Assembly (NCBI RefSeq): GCF_003075075.1 | Contig: NZ_QCYM01000001.1 | Location: 124,001 to 188,000 of the forward strand | DNA length: 64,000 nucleotides | Origin: Labrenzia sp. 011 | GTDB taxonomy: Bacteria; Pseudomonadota; Alphaproteobacteria; Rhizobiales; Stappiaceae | Reading direction: 5' to 3' | Part shown: positions 52,705 through 62,079 of the stretch, one piece after another | Numbering within the stretch: the first letter of the stretch is position 1 | Layout of the letters: every line of letters begins with the position of its first letter | Translations under genes and position numbers: made by a program | Notes under the pieces: generated by a model | Told to the model about the DNA's origin: nothing | What the model saw: the letters and a program-made list of their open reading frames with translations, nothing else | Databases searched by the model: none

Positions 52705-53625
52705 TTAACGATAGATGATGGTGCTGCGGCGACGGATTTCCATGAGGTAGCGGCGCGACTGGCTTGCCCCCTCCTTGGCGCGCAGCTCATTTTCCAGTTC
52801 CGTGCGCACGGCAATATCCGAGGCGATTTCCCGCTTGCCGCAAAGCGCGATCATTTCATAGCCGACAGGAGTCGTGGTCGGCTTGGTCAGCTTGCCCGGT
52901 TCCATGCTCTGGATTTCCGTGCGCAGACCTTTCGGCAGTTCGGTCTCAAGCCGGCGGCCGATCGGCTGGACGACCACTTCGCTGTATTTTCCCAGAATGG
53001 CGCCCGAGTCGTCGCAGCCGCTGAAGGCAGCGCGGATCTGGTTGCTTTCCTGCTTGCGCTTGGACTTGAAGCCGCCGGAGGAGTTCTTCGGCACGACGAC
53101 GATCACGCGCTTGAGATCGTATTCGACCGACTTTTGCCGGTCTTCCTCATCGGTCTTCTTGAGCGCCGCGATGATATCGGATTCATCGACTTCGATATTG
53201 CCGCTGAACCGGCGGCTCAGGACCTGGTTCCAGGCGATCTGCGCCTTCAGGCGGTTCTTGAGTGTGTCCGGTTTGACACCGCCGCTGCTCAGCGCCTTGG
53301 ACAGCTGGGAAGGGGACATTTTCACATTGCGGGCAATGTTGTTGTAGGCGTTGTCGACTTCTGACTGGCTGACCTCGACACCGACCCTTTGGGCTTCGGC
53401 GAGCTTGACCTGATCGTCGACCAGCTCCTGTTCCGCCTCGCGCTTTGCAATCGAGGCCGACTTCCGCTGTGTCAGGGTGATCAGCCGCGCGCGCTGGGTG
53501 ATGTCATAGTCGGTAATGGGAACATCGTTGACGATGACCTTGATCGCAGCCAGTGCGGCTCCCGAGAACGGGAGCGCAAGAGCAAGCGCAAGACTGAAGA
53601 AAACCGGGACGAAACGAAGTCGCAT
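52705..53625 (-). CDS. surA: Periplasmic chaperone SurA-like
   Basis: A 306-residue secreted protein with a signal peptide (MRLRFVPVFFSLALALALPFSGAALA) and the SurA N-terminal domain (NDVPITDYDITQRARLITLTQRK, then EQELVDDQVKLAEAQRVGVEVS and IARNVKMSPSQLSKALSSGGV). The parvulin part is weak: a single region with GKYSEVVVQPIGRRLETELPKG and ALCGKRE-like sequence. It is shorter than E. coli SurA (about 430), which has two parvulin domains. It is linked with lptD and pdxA, the classic context for outer-membrane protein folding. Confidence 0.88.
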   Translation of the reverse strand: MRLRFVPVFFSLALALALPFSGAALAAIKVIVNDVPITDYDITQRARLITLTQRKSASIAKREAEQELVDDQVKLAEAQRVGVEVSQSEVDNAYNNIARNVKMSPSQLSKALSSGGVKPDTLKNRLKAQIAWNQVLSRRFSGNIEVDESDIIAALKKTDEEDRQKSVEYDLKRVIVVVPKNSSGGFKSKRKQESNQIRAAFSGCDDSGAILGKYSEVVVQPIGRRLETELPKGLRTEIQSMEPGKLTKPTTTPVGYEMIALCGKREIASDIAVRTELENELRAKEGASQSRRYLMEIRRRSTIIYR

Positions 53626-53661
53626 TGCCTAACCATCCGTGCTGGCCCGTGGCCAAACCGA

Positions 53662-53701
53662 AACCTGAACCGGAGGCGGTCTGAAGGAATCGCCTCAGGT
53701 T
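53662..53701 (-). other. Stem-loop in the surA upstream region
   Basis: AACCTGA (53662-53668) pairs with TCAGGTT (53695-53701), and GGCG (53675-53678) with CGCC (53691-53694) inside, leaving a one-sided six-base bulge. It lies within the 208-base lptD-surA gap, about 40 bases upstream of the surA ATG. It may be the lptD end signal or a surA leader structure. Confidence 0.35.
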
Positions 53702-53833
53702 CTGATGTGTCTGTAATCATTTGTGTCGCATATCGCGGCTACAAATTCAAAGTTTCCGCGCATCATGCCTTATTTCATGGCGGTATGATGACTTCGCGGC
53801 ACTGTCGGGACTGCTCTGGCGGCGTTCGGCGGA

Positions 53834-56209
53834 CTAGTTCAGCGCGCCGCTGGACACCTGCGTATTGCCGATCGTCCTGAGACCGACGCGGAAATAGAGC
53901 GTGCGGTCGACTTCGTCGCCGTCATTGCGGCTGCGGTCTTCAGCGTAGGAGACGGACAGGGAGAAGCCCTCGTCGTCATAACCGACCCCGAAGCCGTCCT
54001 GAACGACGTCGCTGTTTTCCAGGTCGTAGCGCATCGAACCGAAGACACGCCAGTTCTCCTGCAGCCGCAGGCTCGCCGAGCCCAGGAGTTCCTCGCGCGG
54101 ATCGTCGATACCGACATCGGGCTGGGCATCCAGGTAGGCATAGGCAATAGAGGACACCACCGGCCCGTAAATGGCGGAGGCCTGGGCCTGAAGGCGGTTG
54201 ATCGAGAAGTCGTCCTTGTCCAGGCGCGCCTGCGCTCCGAGCTTCACGCCGTATTGCGTGTCCAGATAGAGGCTGCCGACATAGTCGGAAAGGCTCGTGG
54301 CAAGACCGGAGTCCTCGGTTGCCCCCAGGATGTCCGGAATCGCGTAGGAGTTTTCTCCGGCCAGATGGTAGGAGCGACCGAACAGACCGCTGACGTAATA
54401 ACCGCTGTCCAGCTGCAGCTTGTAGTTCAGACCGACGTTCAAACGGGTGCCGCCTTCGGCCCGGTCGAAGCCGGAAAACTTGTCATAGTCGAACAGGGTC
54501 GTGGTGTCGAAGACGATGCTCTGGGCATCTTCGTTCGGCAGCTCCCCGATACGCTGTTCGTTGGGGCGGGCAATGATCTGCGCAATCGGCTCAAGGATCT
54601 GGTTGCCGCCATTGAATGTGGCGATGAACGGGTAGCGGTATTCCAGACCGATGGCGGGCATGGCGCGCCCGACGAAACTCTCTCCGGTCAGGGCGGTCAC
54701 GTCGGAATCGGGCGAGGCCAGAAAAAACAGGTCGCCGCGCATGTAGGCGAAGGGTGTGAAGGACTGGCCGAGCGGATCGATGAATGTCCGGCGCCAGTTG
54801 CCTTTCACGGACAGGCGCGAAAACGTTCCGTCCACGCCCCGGAACTTCGCCGTCGTGCCGCCATCGATCGAAAACGCATCGGTTTCGTCACGGGTGAGGG
54901 AAGTGAAATTCGCCGTCAGCGCAAGCTCGCCCGCCAGGATCGGATCGGCGAAAACATAGTCATAGTCGATGACGGGCAGCACGAGCGGCTGCTTGTCCTG
55001 CAGGGAGCTGCCGACCGGGGAAAACCCGTCGGCGTCGAAGTCACTGTCCGTATAGTCCTCCTGGGAAATCTGGAACGCATAGGTCCGGATCGTCAGCGCA
55101 TTGCGGTCTGTCCTGCCTTCCAGATAGATTTCCGAGGTTTCGTTGTTGTCGCCGAAGCTGGTGAAGGAATAGTCCTGGAAGAAGGCCCGGTCGCTCTTGT
55201 AGGTGACATTCCAGCCGAGGGTCCAGTCCTGGGACAGGCTGAAAGAGGCCTTCGAATTGATGGCACCGCGCCAGCGCTCGTCTGCCCTGGAGGTCGAGAA
55301 TTCTCCGGGACTGGCCTGGAACAGCCCGGCGGCGGACAGGCTGACCTCACCGGCTTCGAACCTGTGACGGTATTCCACGTCTCCGAAAAGCCCTTGCTTG
55401 GTCAGGGGCGTAAGGGTAGTCGTCAGGTCATAATACGGGTCGAGCGCCCAGTAATAGGGAACGGTTACCCCGTAGCCCAGCTTGTCCGAAACGATGCCGC
55501 TCGGCATGAGAAAACCGGATTTCCTCTTGATCGTCGGATCGGGCATGGACAGATAGGGCATATAGGCGATCGGCTGGCCGTAAACCTCGAAGGCGGCATT
55601 TTCGAACCGGATGATCTTTTCCTGCTGGTTATGGATGATCTTCTCGGCCCTGACCCGCCAGAGCGGCGGCTTGTCCGGTGGGGTCGTCGGCTTGGTGTAG
55701 ACCGTATAGACGCCGTTCTCGATGGTCGTGATGTTGTCGCCTTCACGGCGCGCCTGTTCGGCCAGGAATCGCGTGCGCTTGGTCGTATCGATCTGCAGCG
55801 CCCGGGCGAAACCTTCGGAAAAATCTTCCGACAGGGTCATCTCTTCGGTACGCACGATATTGCCGCTGGACTCGATGAAGATGACGTTCCCCGTCGCCTT
55901 GAGCTGCTCGCTCTTGCGATCGAAGATGATCTGTTCCGCCTGCACGGTGTTGCCGTCGTAATAGACCTGCACATCGCCCCTGGCGACGATCAGGTCACGG
56001 TCGAAATCATAGGTGATCTCGCTGGATTCCAGCAGCAGATTGGCATCCGGGTCCAGGTCTCCGGCAAGACCCGCCGTCAGGTCCTGGGCGTGCACCGGGA
56101 CCGTGAACCCATGGCAAAGGGACGCTGCAATGGCAAACGCACCCGTCGCCACCAGCCGTCTGCCCCTTGCGGACAAAATCTCTGTGTTCAGGAAAAACGG
56201 AAAAGACAT
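53834..56209 (-). CDS. lptD: LPS-assembly outer-membrane protein LptD
   Basis: Large outer-membrane beta-barrel that places LPS in the outer leaflet, 791 residues. The signal peptide covers roughly residues 1-42 (ending VPVHAQ). The OstA-like N-terminal domain has ITYDFDRDLIVARGDVQVYYDGNTVQAEQ and FDRKSEQLKATGNV in parts. The barrel has many aromatic-ending strands and the conserved MPYLSMPDPTIKRKSGFLMP. It starts six bases after lptG and is followed by surA, as in alphaproteobacteria generally. Confidence 0.95.
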   Translation of the reverse strand: MSFPFFLNTEILSARGRRLVATGAFAIAASLCHGFTVPVHAQDLTAGLAGDLDPDANLLLESSEITYDFDRDLIVARGDVQVYYDGNTVQAEQIIFDRKSEQLKATGNVIFIESSGNIVRTEEMTLSEDFSEGFARALQIDTTKRTRFLAEQARREGDNITTIENGVYTVYTKPTTPPDKPPLWRVRAEKIIHNQQEKIIRFENAAFEVYGQPIAYMPYLSMPDPTIKRKSGFLMPSGIVSDKLGYGVTVPYYWALDPYYDLTTTLTPLTKQGLFGDVEYRHRFEAGEVSLSAAGLFQASPGEFSTSRADERWRGAINSKASFSLSQDWTLGWNVTYKSDRAFFQDYSFTSFGDNNETSEIYLEGRTDRNALTIRTYAFQISQEDYTDSDFDADGFSPVGSSLQDKQPLVLPVIDYDYVFADPILAGELALTANFTSLTRDETDAFSIDGGTTAKFRGVDGTFSRLSVKGNWRRTFIDPLGQSFTPFAYMRGDLFFLASPDSDVTALTGESFVGRAMPAIGLEYRYPFIATFNGGNQILEPIAQIIARPNEQRIGELPNEDAQSIVFDTTTLFDYDKFSGFDRAEGGTRLNVGLNYKLQLDSGYYVSGLFGRSYHLAGENSYAIPDILGATEDSGLATSLSDYVGSLYLDTQYGVKLGAQARLDKDDFSINRLQAQASAIYGPVVSSIAYAYLDAQPDVGIDDPREELLGSASLRLQENWRVFGSMRYDLENSDVVQDGFGVGYDDEGFSLSVSYAEDRSRNDGDEVDRTLYFRVGLRTIGNTQVSSGALN

Positions 56210-56215
56210 AGATCC

Positions 56216-57307
56216 TTACCCGTCTTCCTGATGCAAGAGAATCGTCAACCCCATTAGTACTCCAAATATTCCAGGCGCCCACGCAGCCACTGTGGGAGGC
56301 ACGATACCCGCACCTCCGAAGTCCTTGGCAAGCTCGGTTAGAACGTAAAGCACGAACCCGGAAAGGATTCCACCCAGAATCATGCTCCCCAATCCGCCAA
56401 ACCGCGAAACTTTAAGGGAAACTGCCGCTGCGATCAAAATCATGGCGACCAAAAGTAGCGGTCTTGCCAGCAGGGTCTGATACTGCAGATTGTATCGGTA
56501 GGCGGGCAACCCGGCATTTCTGGCCAGTTCGATGAAGCGGGGCAGTTTCCAGAAGGAAATCGATTCGGGCGAGCCGATGCTTTCCCGGACCTCTGTGGCG
56601 GTCAGAAAGGTGCTGACCTCATAGCGTCCATAAGTTTGTGGATCGCGCTCGGTCGTGTAGACGGTCGCATTGTCGAGGTACCAGATTTCCTCTCCCAGGC
56701 GGGCTTCGTCGGCCTCGATCCTTTCCCGGAAGGTTCCGTCCTCGTCGAAGGTGAAGATCGTCACGCCGATCAGGCGGGTTCCGCCGTCCAGAAGCTTCTT
56801 GGCAAGCAGCACCGATTCTCCGTCCAGACCGTCCTGGCGCACCCAGACATCGTTGGAAGTCTGCAGAAGAAAGCTCTCCTCCGATCCGAACAGGCCGGCC
56901 GCGACTTCGTCGGATTTCTGCTGAAACCAGACGGCGACGGGATTGTAGACCGTGATGGAAAGCACGCCGAGCACGATGCCCACGACGATCGCCGGCAGGG
57001 AAAACTGCCACACGGAAATGCCAGACGCCCGTGTGACCACCAGTTCCAGGCCGCGACTGAGCGTGACGAAGGCCGCAATGGAGCCGAACAGAACGGTAAA
57101 GGGTATGACCTGTTCCAGAAGGAGGGGCACACGCAGGGCGGAGATCAGCGCGACCCGCAGAACGGAGAACCCTTCACGGTCACCGCCGCGCCGCACCAGT
57201 TCGAGCACGTCGAACAGATAGATCAGGACGGCGGAAAACAGCAGCAGGCCGAGAATCGCTTTCAGGAAACGGCCGGAGAAATAGACCGAAAGGGTGCCGC
57301 CGAGCAT
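56216..57307 (-). CDS. lptG: LPS export permease LptG
   Basis: Inner-membrane YjgP/YjgQ-family permease of the Lpt ABC complex, 363 residues. Six membrane helices flank a periplasmic jellyroll domain (WVRQDGLDGESVLLAKKLLDGGTRL and ATEVRESIGSPESISFWKLPRFIELA). The start at 57307 shares one base with the lptF stop (TAATG). lptD follows on the same strand six bases after its stop. The LptB ATPase gene is elsewhere. Confidence 0.95.
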   Translation of the reverse strand: MLGGTLSVYFSGRFLKAILGLLLFSAVLIYLFDVLELVRRGGDREGFSVLRVALISALRVPLLLEQVIPFTVLFGSIAAFVTLSRGLELVVTRASGISVWQFSLPAIVVGIVLGVLSITVYNPVAVWFQQKSDEVAAGLFGSEESFLLQTSNDVWVRQDGLDGESVLLAKKLLDGGTRLIGVTIFTFDEDGTFRERIEADEARLGEEIWYLDNATVYTTERDPQTYGRYEVSTFLTATEVRESIGSPESISFWKLPRFIELARNAGLPAYRYNLQYQTLLARPLLLVAMILIAAAVSLKVSRFGGLGSMILGGILSGFVLYVLTELAKDFGGAGIVPPTVAAWAPGIFGVLMGLTILLHQEDG

Positions 57308-58482
57308 TATGCCGCGCCTCCCTTCAGCCGGTTGTTCATGGCTTCGATCCGATCATGAATAGCCATTTGAAGGGCATTGAGCCACTCGGGCTCCGCGCCG
57401 CGCTGTTCGCGGAAGATCGAGGCAAGGGCAAGCAGGGCACCGGCGGCGGGAACCACATAGAGCAGACCCAGAAGCGCGGTCGATCCGCCCGATATGGCCG
57501 TGACGCCGAATCCCGTGGTTCTCAGGAGGACGCAGGCGCAAATCGCTCCGAAGACCGCTATGCCCCGGCCGTGGCGCGTCGTGCGGGCCTTGCCCAGAAA
57601 GGCGAAGACAATCAGACCGAAGGCAAGGCAGTACAGTGGCTGGCTGAAACGCTCGTGCAGCTCCGCGGTCAGTTTTTCCGGGTTCTTGAGCGCATAGGCA
57701 TCGTTCCGGTCCGGCGACATCAGGTTGGCCGTGGTGCGCTCGCTCGCCTTGAAGACCGGATCACCGGCTTCGGGAATGAGGTTGGACAGGTCGAAGGCGT
57801 AGGACTGGAAACGGACGATGGAAATATCGCCCTGTTTCTTGGGGCGGCGCTGGATGGTGCCATTCTGCATGACCAGCAGTGTCCTGTCTGCCGCTTCGAC
57901 GATCAGGCCGGTATCCGCCTGATAGGTGAACGCGGTTTCCTCATCCCGGGTGTCGTGCAGCAGCAGGCCGTCGAGCGTGCCCTTGCCGGACCGGTTGCGG
58001 ATATGGAAGGTCAGGCCGTTCTCGACGGTGATGAAGCGTCCCGGCTTGACGATATTGGCGACAAGGTCCGCCCGCACCCGGGTGATTTCCGTCCTGAGCT
58101 GGGCAAGGCCCATCGGTGCGAAATAGAGCGACATGCTGGCTGTCAGCACCATGACGACCGTTGAAAAAAGCAGTACGGGCTTGAGCACCAGAAAGCGCGA
58201 ACCGCCGCTGGCGTCGATCACGATAAGCTCGCTGTCGCCGGACAGGGCGTTGAGCACCAGAATGAGAGCGATCATCAGCGCGAAAGGTGCGACGATCACG
58301 ATCAGGAAGGGCAGGGCGAGAATCGTGATGCCGATGAACTGGACGATGGTCTGCCCCTTGGAGGTGACCAGATCGAGCTGACGCAGGGCCTGCGTGGCCC
58401 AGACGACGCCCGTCATCGCGGCAATCGTCAGCGTAAAGGCGTAGGCAGTCCGGCGGACAATGTAACGTTCGAGCGTTTTCAT
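57307..58482 (-). CDS. lptF: LPS export permease LptF
   Basis: Partner of LptG in the LptB2FG complex, 391 residues. It opens MKTLERYIVRRTAYAFTLTIAAM, has six membrane helices, and a periplasmic domain (FITVENGLTFHIRNRSGKGTLDGLLLHD). The LSGDSELIVIDASGGS segment contains the coupling-helix region. Its last base is shared with the lptG start. The 246-base region upstream to pepA carries the divergent promoters; no clear motif is visible. Confidence 0.95.
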   Translation of the reverse strand: MKTLERYIVRRTAYAFTLTIAAMTGVVWATQALRQLDLVTSKGQTIVQFIGITILALPFLIVIVAPFALMIALILVLNALSGDSELIVIDASGGSRFLVLKPVLLFSTVVMVLTASMSLYFAPMGLAQLRTEITRVRADLVANIVKPGRFITVENGLTFHIRNRSGKGTLDGLLLHDTRDEETAFTYQADTGLIVEAADRTLLVMQNGTIQRRPKKQGDISIVRFQSYAFDLSNLIPEAGDPVFKASERTTANLMSPDRNDAYALKNPEKLTAELHERFSQPLYCLAFGLIVFAFLGKARTTRHGRGIAVFGAICACVLLRTTGFGVTAISGGSTALLGLLYVVPAAGALLALASIFREQRGAEPEWLNALQMAIHDRIEAMNNRLKGGAA

Positions 58483-58728
58483 GAAGGTGCCGGACCATGT
58501 CCCTTGTAACGACGGATTGAAGTCAGCTTGGCTTCGAATAACACGGAATGTAGTGAACGGCCCATGAATAAGAATGGTTAACCCGCATTAAATTTAATCC
58601 CACTTGCCCAAAAGCTGCTGAAACCCCATGATTTGTTGGAGATACCGCACGCACTGGGTCGGGACGGTTTGACGCCGCGACCGCCTTTCCCGTACCGGAC
58701 ATGACTCCAGAACACATAGGACCGACGA

Positions 58729-60228
58729 ATGATCAAACTTGCAAAAATCGCCTTTTCAAAAGCACAGGCTCCGAAGAAGGGCGTGGCCGTTATCCTGGCC
58801 GGAGAGGACCTGTCCCTGGGCACGATTGCGGGTGAGGTCGCCTCCACTCTCGAAAGCGGACTGCAGCGCGCTGCCGGGATTGCAGGCTTCAAAGGGCAGA
58901 AGAAATCGACCCTCGATCTGGTTGCTCCGGCCGGATCCGGTCTCGACCGGCTGATCGTCTTTGGCCTCGGCAAGTCATCTGACCTGAGCAAGGATGACTG
59001 GCGTGCCTTCGGCGGGGCGGTCTTCGCCGAGCTTCAGAAGGCGAAAGCGGACAGCGCGACCGTTCTTCTGGAGGCCCCGGAAGGCGTGGAGCTTTCCGCG
59101 GAAGCGGCTGCCGAATTCGCGATGGGTGCCAAATTGCGCTCCTATGCATTCGATGCCTACAAATCGAAGAAGAAGGACGACGACAAGGACAGGGATCTCA
59201 AGCTTACCCTCGCGGTGGCGGATCCGAAGGGCGCCAGAAAAGCCTGGAGCACCGCCGAGGCCATCGCCGACGGCGTGATTCTGGCGCGGGATCTGGTGAA
59301 CGAACCGGCCAATGTTCTGGGTCCGGTCGAATTCGCGCAGAAGGCGGAAGAGCTTCAAAAGCTGGGTGTCGAGGTCGAGGTCCTTGGCGAAAAGGAAATG
59401 AAGAAGCTGAAGATGGCCGCGCTGCTCGGCGTGTCCCAGGGCTCGGTCCGTCCCCCGCGTCTGGCGGTCATGCGCTGGAACGGTGGCAAGAAGGGCGCCG
59501 CGCCCGTTGCCCTGGTCGGCAAGGGGGTCGTCTTCGACACCGGAGGTATCTCCATCAAGCCGGCAGGAGGCATGGAAGATATGAAGGGGGACATGGGGGG
59601 AGCGGCCGCGGTGGTCGGCGCCATGCACGCCATCGCCGGCCGCAAGGCCAAGGCGAATGTGATTGGCGTCATCGGTCTCGTTGAAAACATGCCCGACGGC
59701 AATGCACAGCGGCCCGGAGACATCGTCACGGCCATGTCCGGCACGACGATCGAGATCCTCAACACGGACGCCGAAGGCCGTCTCGTGCTGGCCGACGCGC
59801 TCTGGTACACCCAGCAGAAATACAAGCCGGCCATCATGATCGACCTTGCGACCCTCACCGGTGCTGTCCTGGTCGCGCTTGGCAACCATAATGCCGGGCT
59901 GTTCTCCAACAACGACGATCTTGCCGACAAGCTGCTGGCGTCCGCCGGGACAAGCGGTGAACCGCTCTGGCGGCTGCCGCTGTCGAAGGAATACGACAAG
60001 CTGGTCGACACGCCAAATGCGGATGTGAAGAACACCGGTGGCCGCTGGGCCGGCTCGATCACTGCGGCGCAGTTCCTGCAGCGCTTTGCCAATGATGTGC
60101 CCTGGGCGCATCTGGACATTGCCGGGACAGCTTTCGGCGCTCCGAAAGACGACATCTGCCAGAGCTGGGCATCCGGCTACGGCGTGCGTCTCCTCAACCA
60201 GCTGGTTGCCGACCACTACGAAGGCTGA
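58729..60228 (+). CDS. pepA: Leucyl aminopeptidase, M17 family
   Basis: Dimetal aminopeptidase of 499 residues, removing N-terminal residues from peptides. The M17 signature [14 protein letters not shown] is near residue 345. Metal ligands are in [30 protein letters not shown], with Lys and Asp residues as in LAP. The N-terminal domain carries the [20 protein letters not shown] start. In other proteobacteria PepA also acts as a DNA-binding regulator; nothing here shows this. holC, often its neighbour, lies about 1.9 kb downstream. A strong two-way terminator follows. Confidence 0.95.
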   Translation: MIKLAKIAFSKAQAPKKGVAVILAGEDLSLGTIAGEVASTLESGLQRAAGIAGFKGQKKSTLDLVAPAGSGLDRLIVFGLGKSSDLSKDDWRAFGGAVFAELQKAKADSATVLLEAPEGVELSAEAAAEFAMGAKLRSYAFDAYKSKKKDDDKDRDLKLTLAVADPKGARKAWSTAEAIADGVILARDLVNEPANVLGPVEFAQKAEELQKLGVEVEVLGEKEMKKLKMAALLGVSQGSVRPPRLAVMRWNGGKKGAAPVALVGKGVVFDTGGISIKPAGGMEDMKGDMGGAAAVVGAMHAIAGRKAKANVIGVIGLVENMPDGNAQRPGDIVTAMSGTTIEILNTDAEGRLVLADALWYTQQKYKPAIMIDLATLTGAVLVALGNHNAGLFSNNDDLADKLLASAGTSGEPLWRLPLSKEYDKLVDTPNADVKNTGGRWAGSITAAQFLQRFANDVPWAHLDIAGTAFGAPKDDICQSWASGYGVRLLNQLVADHYEG

Positions 60229-60248
60229 CCGTCAGGCCGGCGTGATAA

Positions 60249-60284
60249 AAAAGGGGGCGCGTCCGGCTGGACGTGCCCCTTTTT
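60249..60284. terminator. Bidirectional terminator between pepA and the PfpI gene
   Basis: GGGGC-CGTCC pairs with GGACG-GCCCC around GGCT. A5-6 lies before the stem and T5 after it, so both strands read a GC stem followed by U residues. It separates the converging pepA (stop 60228) and PfpI-like gene (stop 60306). Confidence 0.85.
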
Positions 60285-60305
60285 CTTGATCGTGGAAGGA
60301 GCCGC

Positions 60306-60866
60306 TCAGGCGACCTTGCGCTGGTGCTCGCCTTCCTTGACCTCTTCGACGATCTTGGCGACGAAGGCTTCCAGATCCTCCGGAGAACGACTGGTGATGA
60401 TGCCGTTGGAAATGGCGACCTCCTTGTCGACCACATTGGCGCCGGCGTTCTTCAGGTCCGTGCGGATGGAATGGTAGGAGGTCATCTCCCTGCCTTTCAC
60501 CACACCGGCTTCGATCAGCAGCCAGGGGGCGTGGCAGATGGCGGCGACGATCTTGTCGGCGGAAACGAATTCCCTGACCTTTGCCACCGTCTCCTTGTCG
60601 GTGCGAAGAATGTCCGGATTCATCTGGCCGCCGGGCAGAACCAGCGCGATGTAGTCGTCCACCTTCACGTCGGCGATCTTGAGATCGGCGCTGAATTCGT
60701 CGCCCCAGTCGTTGTCCTTCCAGCCCTTGATGGCCTTCCCGTCAAGGGTTGCGACATCCACGGTCGCTCCCTTCTCGCGCAGGCCGTTGAGCGGCACCTC
60801 GAGTTCCGACTGTTCAAATCCATGTGTCGCCATGATGAGGATTTTGGCTTCGGTAATCTTCGGCAT
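60306..60866 (-). CDS. DJ-1/PfpI-family protein (YhbO type)
   Basis: A 186-residue single-domain protein of the type 1 glutamine amidotransferase-like fold. The nucleophile elbow is AAICHAPW (Cys near residue 110, followed by His), and an acid residue is in HGFEQSELEVPL. PfpI, YhbO and YraA belong here and have been linked to protease, chaperone or glycation-repair activity in stress; the exact activity is debated. CAGGAG lies seven bases before the ATG. It is probably co-regulated with the next stress-type gene (PRC-barrel). Confidence 0.9.
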   Translation of the reverse strand: MPKITEAKILIMATHGFEQSELEVPLNGLREKGATVDVATLDGKAIKGWKDNDWGDEFSADLKIADVKVDDYIALVLPGGQMNPDILRTDKETVAKVREFVSADKIVAAICHAPWLLIEAGVVKGREMTSYHSIRTDLKNAGANVVDKEVAISNGIITSRSPEDLEAFVAKIVEEVKEGEHQRKVA

Positions 60867-61061
60867 CTGAAATCTCCTGTTTTGTCCGGTCGTCCCGGAT
60901 CGGGGGCGGCCGGATAAGCCTTGCGGTTCGCAGTCAGGACGTCCGCTTCGGTCCTTGAGGAAGCACCGATAAGGGGAGCCTTCCCCGAAATTGCGGGAAA
61001 GCGACTGCCGGACCGCGGATCCCGGCCGGTTCCTGCCGGCCGGGTGATTTGAGCGAAGGAC

Positions 61062-61418
61062 TCACATCCAGTAGTAGGGAACGGAAAAATAGTCGAAGGA
61101 CCGCTTCTCCCACTCACGGTCGGAGTGCCATTGCGGATGCGTTTGCGGTGCGCCCTTCAGCTGGTCCTCGCTGACGTCCGTGACGAAGGCATCCTTCGAC
61201 ACATCGTAGCTGAGCTTTTTCCACGGAATGGGATACTCATCCTGGCCAAGTCCCAGGAACCCACCGAAGGTCATGACCGCGAATGTGACGGTCCCGCTGG
61301 TTTTCTCGATCACCAGATGATCGATCTCACCGACTTTTTCGCCTTCGATTCCGTAGACGGCGGTGCCGTTCACATCCTTTGAGTTCACGACTGCCGAGCT
61401 GGCAAATTTCTGATCCAT
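61062..61418 (-). CDS. PRC-barrel domain protein
   Basis: A 118-residue protein with one PRC barrel (MDQKFASSAVVNSKDVNGTA, then VYGIEGEKVGEIDHLVIEKTSGT, FAVMTFGGFLGLGQDEYPIPW) and an aromatic C-terminal tail (SFDYFSVPYYWM). Such short PRC-barrel proteins are common in the general stress regulon of alphaproteobacteria. GGAGAGG precedes the ATG. A GGAAC-N17-GTTTT element sits at 61481-61455 on the minus strand, fitting an EcfG-type promoter. No function is established. Confidence 0.85.
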   Translation of the reverse strand: MDQKFASSAVVNSKDVNGTAVYGIEGEKVGEIDHLVIEKTSGTVTFAVMTFGGFLGLGQDEYPIPWKKLSYDVSKDAFVTDVSEDQLKGAPQTHPQWHSDREWEKRSFDYFSVPYYWM

Positions 61419-61454
61419 TTTTCCTCTCCTTGCAAATTCGTTGCAGGCAGCAGG

Positions 61455-61481
61455 AAAACAAATCGCGGCTGAAACGGTTCC
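61455..61481 (-). promoter_or_regulatory. Candidate EcfG-type stress promoter of the PRC-barrel gene
   Basis: Minus strand: GGAAC at 61481-61477, 17 bases, then GTTTT at 61459-61455. The EcfG consensus is GGAAC with a CGTT-like -10 after 16-17 bases. The -10 lies 37 bases upstream of the ATG at 61418. The match is good at -35 and partial at -10. Confidence 0.45.
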
Positions 61482-61643
61482 GTCGAAAGGGGCCGTGTTT
61501 ACGAAAAAACTGGGAAGGTGAGCATCGGCTCAGGCCGGGTCGGTCTCTGGAAACCCGTTCGCTTACAGCCGAATATCCGCTGATCCCCGCGGCGTCCGGT
61601 CACGCCAACGCTTCAAGTCAGGCGCGGCAGTCCGCACAAAAAG

Positions 61644-61670
61644 AAAAACCCGTCGCATGGACGGGTTTTT
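61644..61670. terminator. Perfect bidirectional terminator downstream of the 38-residue gene
   Basis: AAAAACCCGTC (61644-61654) and GACGGGTTTTT (61660-61670) pair perfectly around a five-base loop. On the minus strand it lies 23 bases after the small gene's stop and reads into TTTTTCTTTTT. Confidence 0.9.
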
Positions 61671-61692
61671 CGAAAGAGCAAGACTGGATAAT

Positions 61693-61809
61693 TCAGCAGG
61701 TCTTATAGGCCTGGCAGGCGGTTGCCGGTTCGACCAGCAGTCCCATTCCAACTGTGGCTCCGGCAACGACGGCCACCAGCGCACAAAACACAACAACACG
61801 TGCAAGCAT
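61693..61809 (-). CDS. Short secreted or membrane peptide, 38 residues
   Basis: A 39-codon frame from ATG 61809 to TGA 61693 on the minus strand. AGGGGAA lies seven to eight bases before the ATG, and a perfect terminator follows 23 bases after the stop, which supports a real independent transcript. The peptide is a hydrophobic helix (VVVFCALVAVVAGATVGMGLL) followed by VEPATACQAYKTC, so either a signal peptide leaving a tiny Cys-containing product or a single-pass membrane peptide. The two terminal cysteines could form a disulfide or bind metal. I know no family for it. Confidence 0.6.
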   Translation of the reverse strand: MLARVVVFCALVAVVAGATVGMGLLVEPATACQAYKTC

Positions 61810-62079
61810 TCAAAAATTCCCCTGTTAAGCCGGTTCGGAACTACCGCTCACCAGCTCAAATCACATGATCCTTGGATCGTCCCCGAAGACGAAATCTAGC
61901 CAATCGACATTTGCGAAGGGTTAATGATACGAGTCTTGTTGCATGTCCATGCCGGGGATGGCGCCAGCGCCATTTGGCGGCATCGCTGTTGCACGCCTGC
62001 ATCACTTTCTCCACCGCCTCTGGACAAAGCTCCGGGCACGGGGAAACGAATTAGACAATACAAGGGTCCGCCGTCGCCG

